Shown: positions 62,481-64,000 of the stretch, piece after piece
How the letters are laid out: each line of letters starts with the position of its first letter
Numbering within the stretch: position 1 is the stretch's first letter
NCBI GenBank assembly: GCA_021399435.1
Contig: JAJTUP010000024.1
Location: forward strand, 915,875 to 979,874
Length of the DNA: 64,000 nucleotides
Direction: 5' to 3'
Origin: Diaporthe sp. PMI_573
Lineage: Eukaryota; Ascomycota; Sordariomycetes; Diaporthales; Diaporthaceae
Made by a program: the position numbers and the translations under genes
The notes under the pieces: generated by a model
Databases searched by the model: none
What the model was told of the DNA's origin: nothing
Seen by the model: only the letters and a program-made list of their open reading frames with translations

Positions 62481-63008
62481 ATGGCACCCTTTATCTGTTG
62501 CGTTTTCAACGGCGAAGGCCTCCCAGTCGCTAGCATTACTGTCACAATTCGTCCGCCTAATCAACCGACCTTGAGAGCAACGACCAACTCACAAGGTTTT
62601 GCTGGCATCTGGACTTCGCAATGCGGCTCTTCGGAGCCACGATTTGTCCATGCTCTCGAGTTTCCGGAATTTCTTCTCACAGTTCACCTCGTGCCTCCTT
62701 ACAATACTTGTTGGTCTATGATATATGCGGACGTACGCCTGATAGAAATGCCTCACTGCTGTCTTATAGTCCGCCTCGGAACTGGGGGCAGTTATCAAAT
62801 CCAATACATAAACCTACCGGACCTAAAGTGCTGCATACTGGCCCGATGGGATTGCAACCTCGAGTCCGCCGTGACTCCACCACCGAATTCTGCCCTGCTC
62901 TCGACATTGAAACTGATGCCGATGCCGATGCCGCTGCCCCCGGGTCCGAAACACAGGGTTCACGCACCCAATGAGATGGGCCCATGGAGCAAAAGCAGTG
63001 GTTATTAA
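62481..63008 (+). CDS. Transthyretin-like protein, paralogue lacking the SANT part
   Basis: 175 aa from ATG 62481 (MAPFICCVFNGEGLPVASIT). The first 110 residues parallel the gene at 59793-60416: the same MAPF-C start, TTNSQGFAGIW in the turn, and MPHCCLIVRLGTGGSYQI in the last-strand position. The C-terminal part is Pro/Met-rich (LMPMPMPLPPGP) with no MYB/SANT motif, so it has lost or never had that domain; the tail may be eroding. Catalytic HIUase residues are not evident. Confidence 0.55.
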   Translation: MAPFICCVFNGEGLPVASITVTIRPPNQPTLRATTNSQGFAGIWTSQCGSSEPRFVHALEFPEFLLTVHLVPPYNTCWSMIYADVRLIEMPHCCLIVRLGTGGSYQIQYINLPDLKCCILARWDCNLESAVTPPPNSALLSTLKLMPMPMPLPPGPKHRVHAPNEMGPWSKSSGY

Positions 63009-63934
63009 AGGGGAAAGGCCCAGGTTGGTGGACCAGTAAGATGGAGTGTGGATGCATGGATGAAGGCCCAACATAGGTCATGTACTTATGATTATGAATC
63101 ACCGGCTGACGCCGAGGTCTGGTATACCAATATGTTGTGAAAACTTCAAGCCCTATGTCTGAGCATAAGCGACACTACTAGCTCATCCAATATCCAGCAT
63201 GTAAGAGCTGTCCCTGCCTTCCACCCTTGGGTTGTGCTATATTCCTGGGTCCCGTGGTCTTATAAAGGGATTCGTGGGGCTTCCGCTGTCTGCTGGTTCG
63301 GGCTGGGGTACCTTCACCTGCTTGACAGTCGGACGTTGCGAGAAGGAGTTGCACGCTGCCCCCACTCGAGACGGGTACTCCTCGCGCTTTTCGAAGAGGG
63401 GCTTTTGTGTTCAGGGCTGCTTGGTCCCCTAACGCAGATGCCCAGTTGGCGGCGGACGGAGGTCGGACGAGTAGCATTAGCCTGAGGCACCAAGCGTTTC
63501 TTGGGGGATGACGGCCGGGCGTCTAGCTCCAGCGGAGCAAAAGGAGTGCTGCAGGGGGGATATTCCGGACATCGACGAGATCACGAAGGTCCGCGCTCGC
63601 TATGAACCCGTGATATCTGCAGGGATTGCGGGCACATCGATACGAGAGCTTAAGAGCCCTAAGCAATATCAGCATGTCCAACGTGCGAAGCCACAGCGCT
63701 AAATTGACTTTGTGGTTGCTTTGACATCCCGGAGGAAGCACCGCTTCGAAGGACCGTCTCTGACGGCAGGGCATAACCTACTTGCCGTTAAAGGAGCTCG
63801 CGGTTCTGGATGCTGTGCAGCTGGGTATTTGGGTGGCTGCCTAAGTGGATGTCTTCACGACTGTTATCTATTAACCAATAAGCATTTTGCCTTTTGCTTC
63901 TAAGATCGTAGCGGTGAGCCTTTCCGTTTTCCTC
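63009..63934. other. Unresolved right flank
   Basis: No recognised gene. A 64-codon frame at 63508-63702 (DIPDIDEITKVRARYEPV) has coding-like composition but no domain I know. Confidence 0.35.
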
Positions 63935-63990
63935 CGCTGTTTTCTCCGCTGTCTCCTCCGCTATCTCCTCCGCTGTTTCCTGCTCTCTCA
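63935..63990. repeat. 12-15-bp tandem repeat at the right edge
   Basis: Units of CTCCGCTGTYTCCTC in about four degenerate copies. On the minus strand they encode Ala-Glu-Glu-Thr repeats preceding RYDLRSKRQ, a short motif reminiscent of linkers in retroelement or chromatin proteins. Window edge; gene status unknown. Confidence 0.5.
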
Positions 63991-64000
63991 TGCACCTTTT

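Noticed and set aside
1..64000. DUF3435 tyrosine-recombinase captain of a Starship
   Set aside because: No frame on either strand showed a recognisable tyrosine-recombinase signature; the Starship proposal rests only on accessory genes.

Overview
The window is genomic DNA of a filamentous ascomycete (Pezizomycotina, most likely Eurotiales such as Aspergillus or Penicillium). The signs are genes split by 40-60 bp introns with GTAAGT/GTATGT donors and CTAAC/CTGAC branch points, TATATAAG boxes about 90-130 bp upstream of start codons, Fot1/pogo and hAT transposons, and fungus-specific orphan domains. No rRNA, tRNA or CRISPR was recognised. It reads as an accessory, transposon-rich region: few housekeeping genes, many small orphan genes present as divergent duplicates, and several broken genes.

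Left third (1-25 kb). An orphan protein with an internally duplicated domain (28-1572) is the first of three scattered members of what looks like an undescribed family (others at 15.4-16.5 and 48.2-49.5 kb). A complete hAT transposon with 21-bp inverted ends and an 8-bp target duplication (2550-5622) sits inside a TGCGCA-rich repeat; an empty copy of the same repeat lies inverted near 10.4 kb. Two convergent DUF3716-like cysteine-cluster genes (11.2-12.9 kb) are followed by a 17-bp minisatellite with higher-order structure next to a start codon. Then come a Pro/Ala/Thr-repeat protein, a four-exon MFS drug/H+ antiporter-like gene (17270-19163) and several small orphan genes, one with a PIDLT motif and one with an F-box-like N-terminus.

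Middle (25-45 kb). Two intact Fot1/pogo-type elements lie in tandem inside an older AT-rich TIR element, which ends 5 bp from the stop codon of an ankyrin gene that is itself frameshifted. Next are a two-gene segment present twice (33.3-34.7 and 43.3-44.8 kb), an APH-type kinase pseudogene abutting a transposase remnant, a two-exon HST3/HST4-like sirtuin (38687-39838), a third DUF3716-like gene and a kinase-fold fragment. A pogo-like element disabled by four in-frame TAG codons occupies 45.2-47.1 kb.

Right third (48-64 kb). After the third orphan-family member comes the most suggestive cluster: a ferric-reductase-like gene (53117-54985), a MADS-box-like gene, a six-exon DUF3723-like gene (56459-59752) and a gene joining a transthyretin-like domain to a MYB/SANT-like domain, followed by a coiled-coil gene, a second MADS-box-like gene and a second transthyretin-like gene. 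Ferric reductases and DUF3723 proteins are known recurrent passengers of Starship giant transposons of Pezizomycotina, so this part may be the interior of a Starship or Starship remnant. No DUF3435 tyrosine-recombinase captain was recognised here, so that remains an inference. Exon joins were made by eye from splice signals and reading-frame continuity.
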